Shown here: positions 5,244-5,256 of the stretch, piece after piece
Layout: every line of letters begins with the position of its first letter
Position numbering within the stretch: the stretch's first letter is position 1
Origin: an uncultured Ruminococcus sp.
Lineage (GTDB): Bacteria > Bacillota > Clostridia > Oscillospirales > Acutalibacteraceae
Assembly: GCA_902802975.1 (NCBI GenBank)
Contig: CADCOF010000006.1
Coordinates: forward strand, 1 to 5,256
Direction: 5' to 3'
DNA length: 5,256 nt
Notes under the pieces: generated by a model
Database searches by the model: none
Told to the model about the DNA's origin: nothing
What the model saw: the letters and a program-made list of their open reading frames with translations, nothing else
Position numbers and translations under genes: made by a program

Positions 5244-5256
5244 TTCACCCCTAAAA

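Noticed and set aside
5027..5248. A 73-codon minus-strand frame upstream of pyk
   Set aside because: It runs through the pyk promoter and the hairpin chain, its peptide is largely translated palindrome, and it has no convincing SD.

Overview
The window comes from an endospore-forming member of the Firmicutes, most likely a Clostridia/Oscillospiraceae-type gut bacterium. The grounds are a full-length SpoIVA (492 codons, the B. subtilis length), a SpoIVFB-like intramembrane protease, a 584-residue pyruvate kinase with the C-terminal PEP-utiliser-type domain common in Firmicutes, and GGAGG-type ribosome binding sites. The genus is inference only.

Left edge (1-86): two stem-loops with the architecture of an IS200/IS605-type right end, as found downstream of tnpB. 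The transposase/TnpB part would lie off-window to the left. The element appears to stop within a few bases of the ATG of the next gene. 87-701 (+): an XRE/Cro-type helix-turn-helix protein fused to a hydrophobic C-terminal half with about four membrane segments. 702-859: a gap between two convergent genes, holding a perfect 15-bp inverted repeat whose arms are each self-complementary. The right arm doubles as a weak terminator for spoIVA.

Centre (860-3215): a sporulation block. spoIVA (-) is read divergently from a short single-TM protein and an M50 protease (+), which overlap each other by about 44 nt. The pair looks like a stripped-down SpoIVFA/SpoIVFB: the small protein has no LytM/M23 domain and the protease has no CBS domain. 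Two sigma-E-like promoters sit back to back in the divergent gap. All three proteins would then act in the mother cell at the engulfed forespore's outer membrane: SpoIVA as the ATP-driven basement of the coat, the M50 pair as the likely pro-sigma-K processing/checkpoint module.

Right part (3201-4955, -): pyk, convergent with and overlapping the protease gene by 15 nt. A stem-loop covers both stop codons. pyk has a clear sigma-A promoter (TTGATT-17-TATAAT) and a strong SD. Right edge (5102-5243): a chain of four hairpins, two of them perfect (11 and 15 bp), looking like an interspersed palindromic repeat cluster or terminators of an off-window gene. No tRNA, rRNA or CRISPR array is seen.
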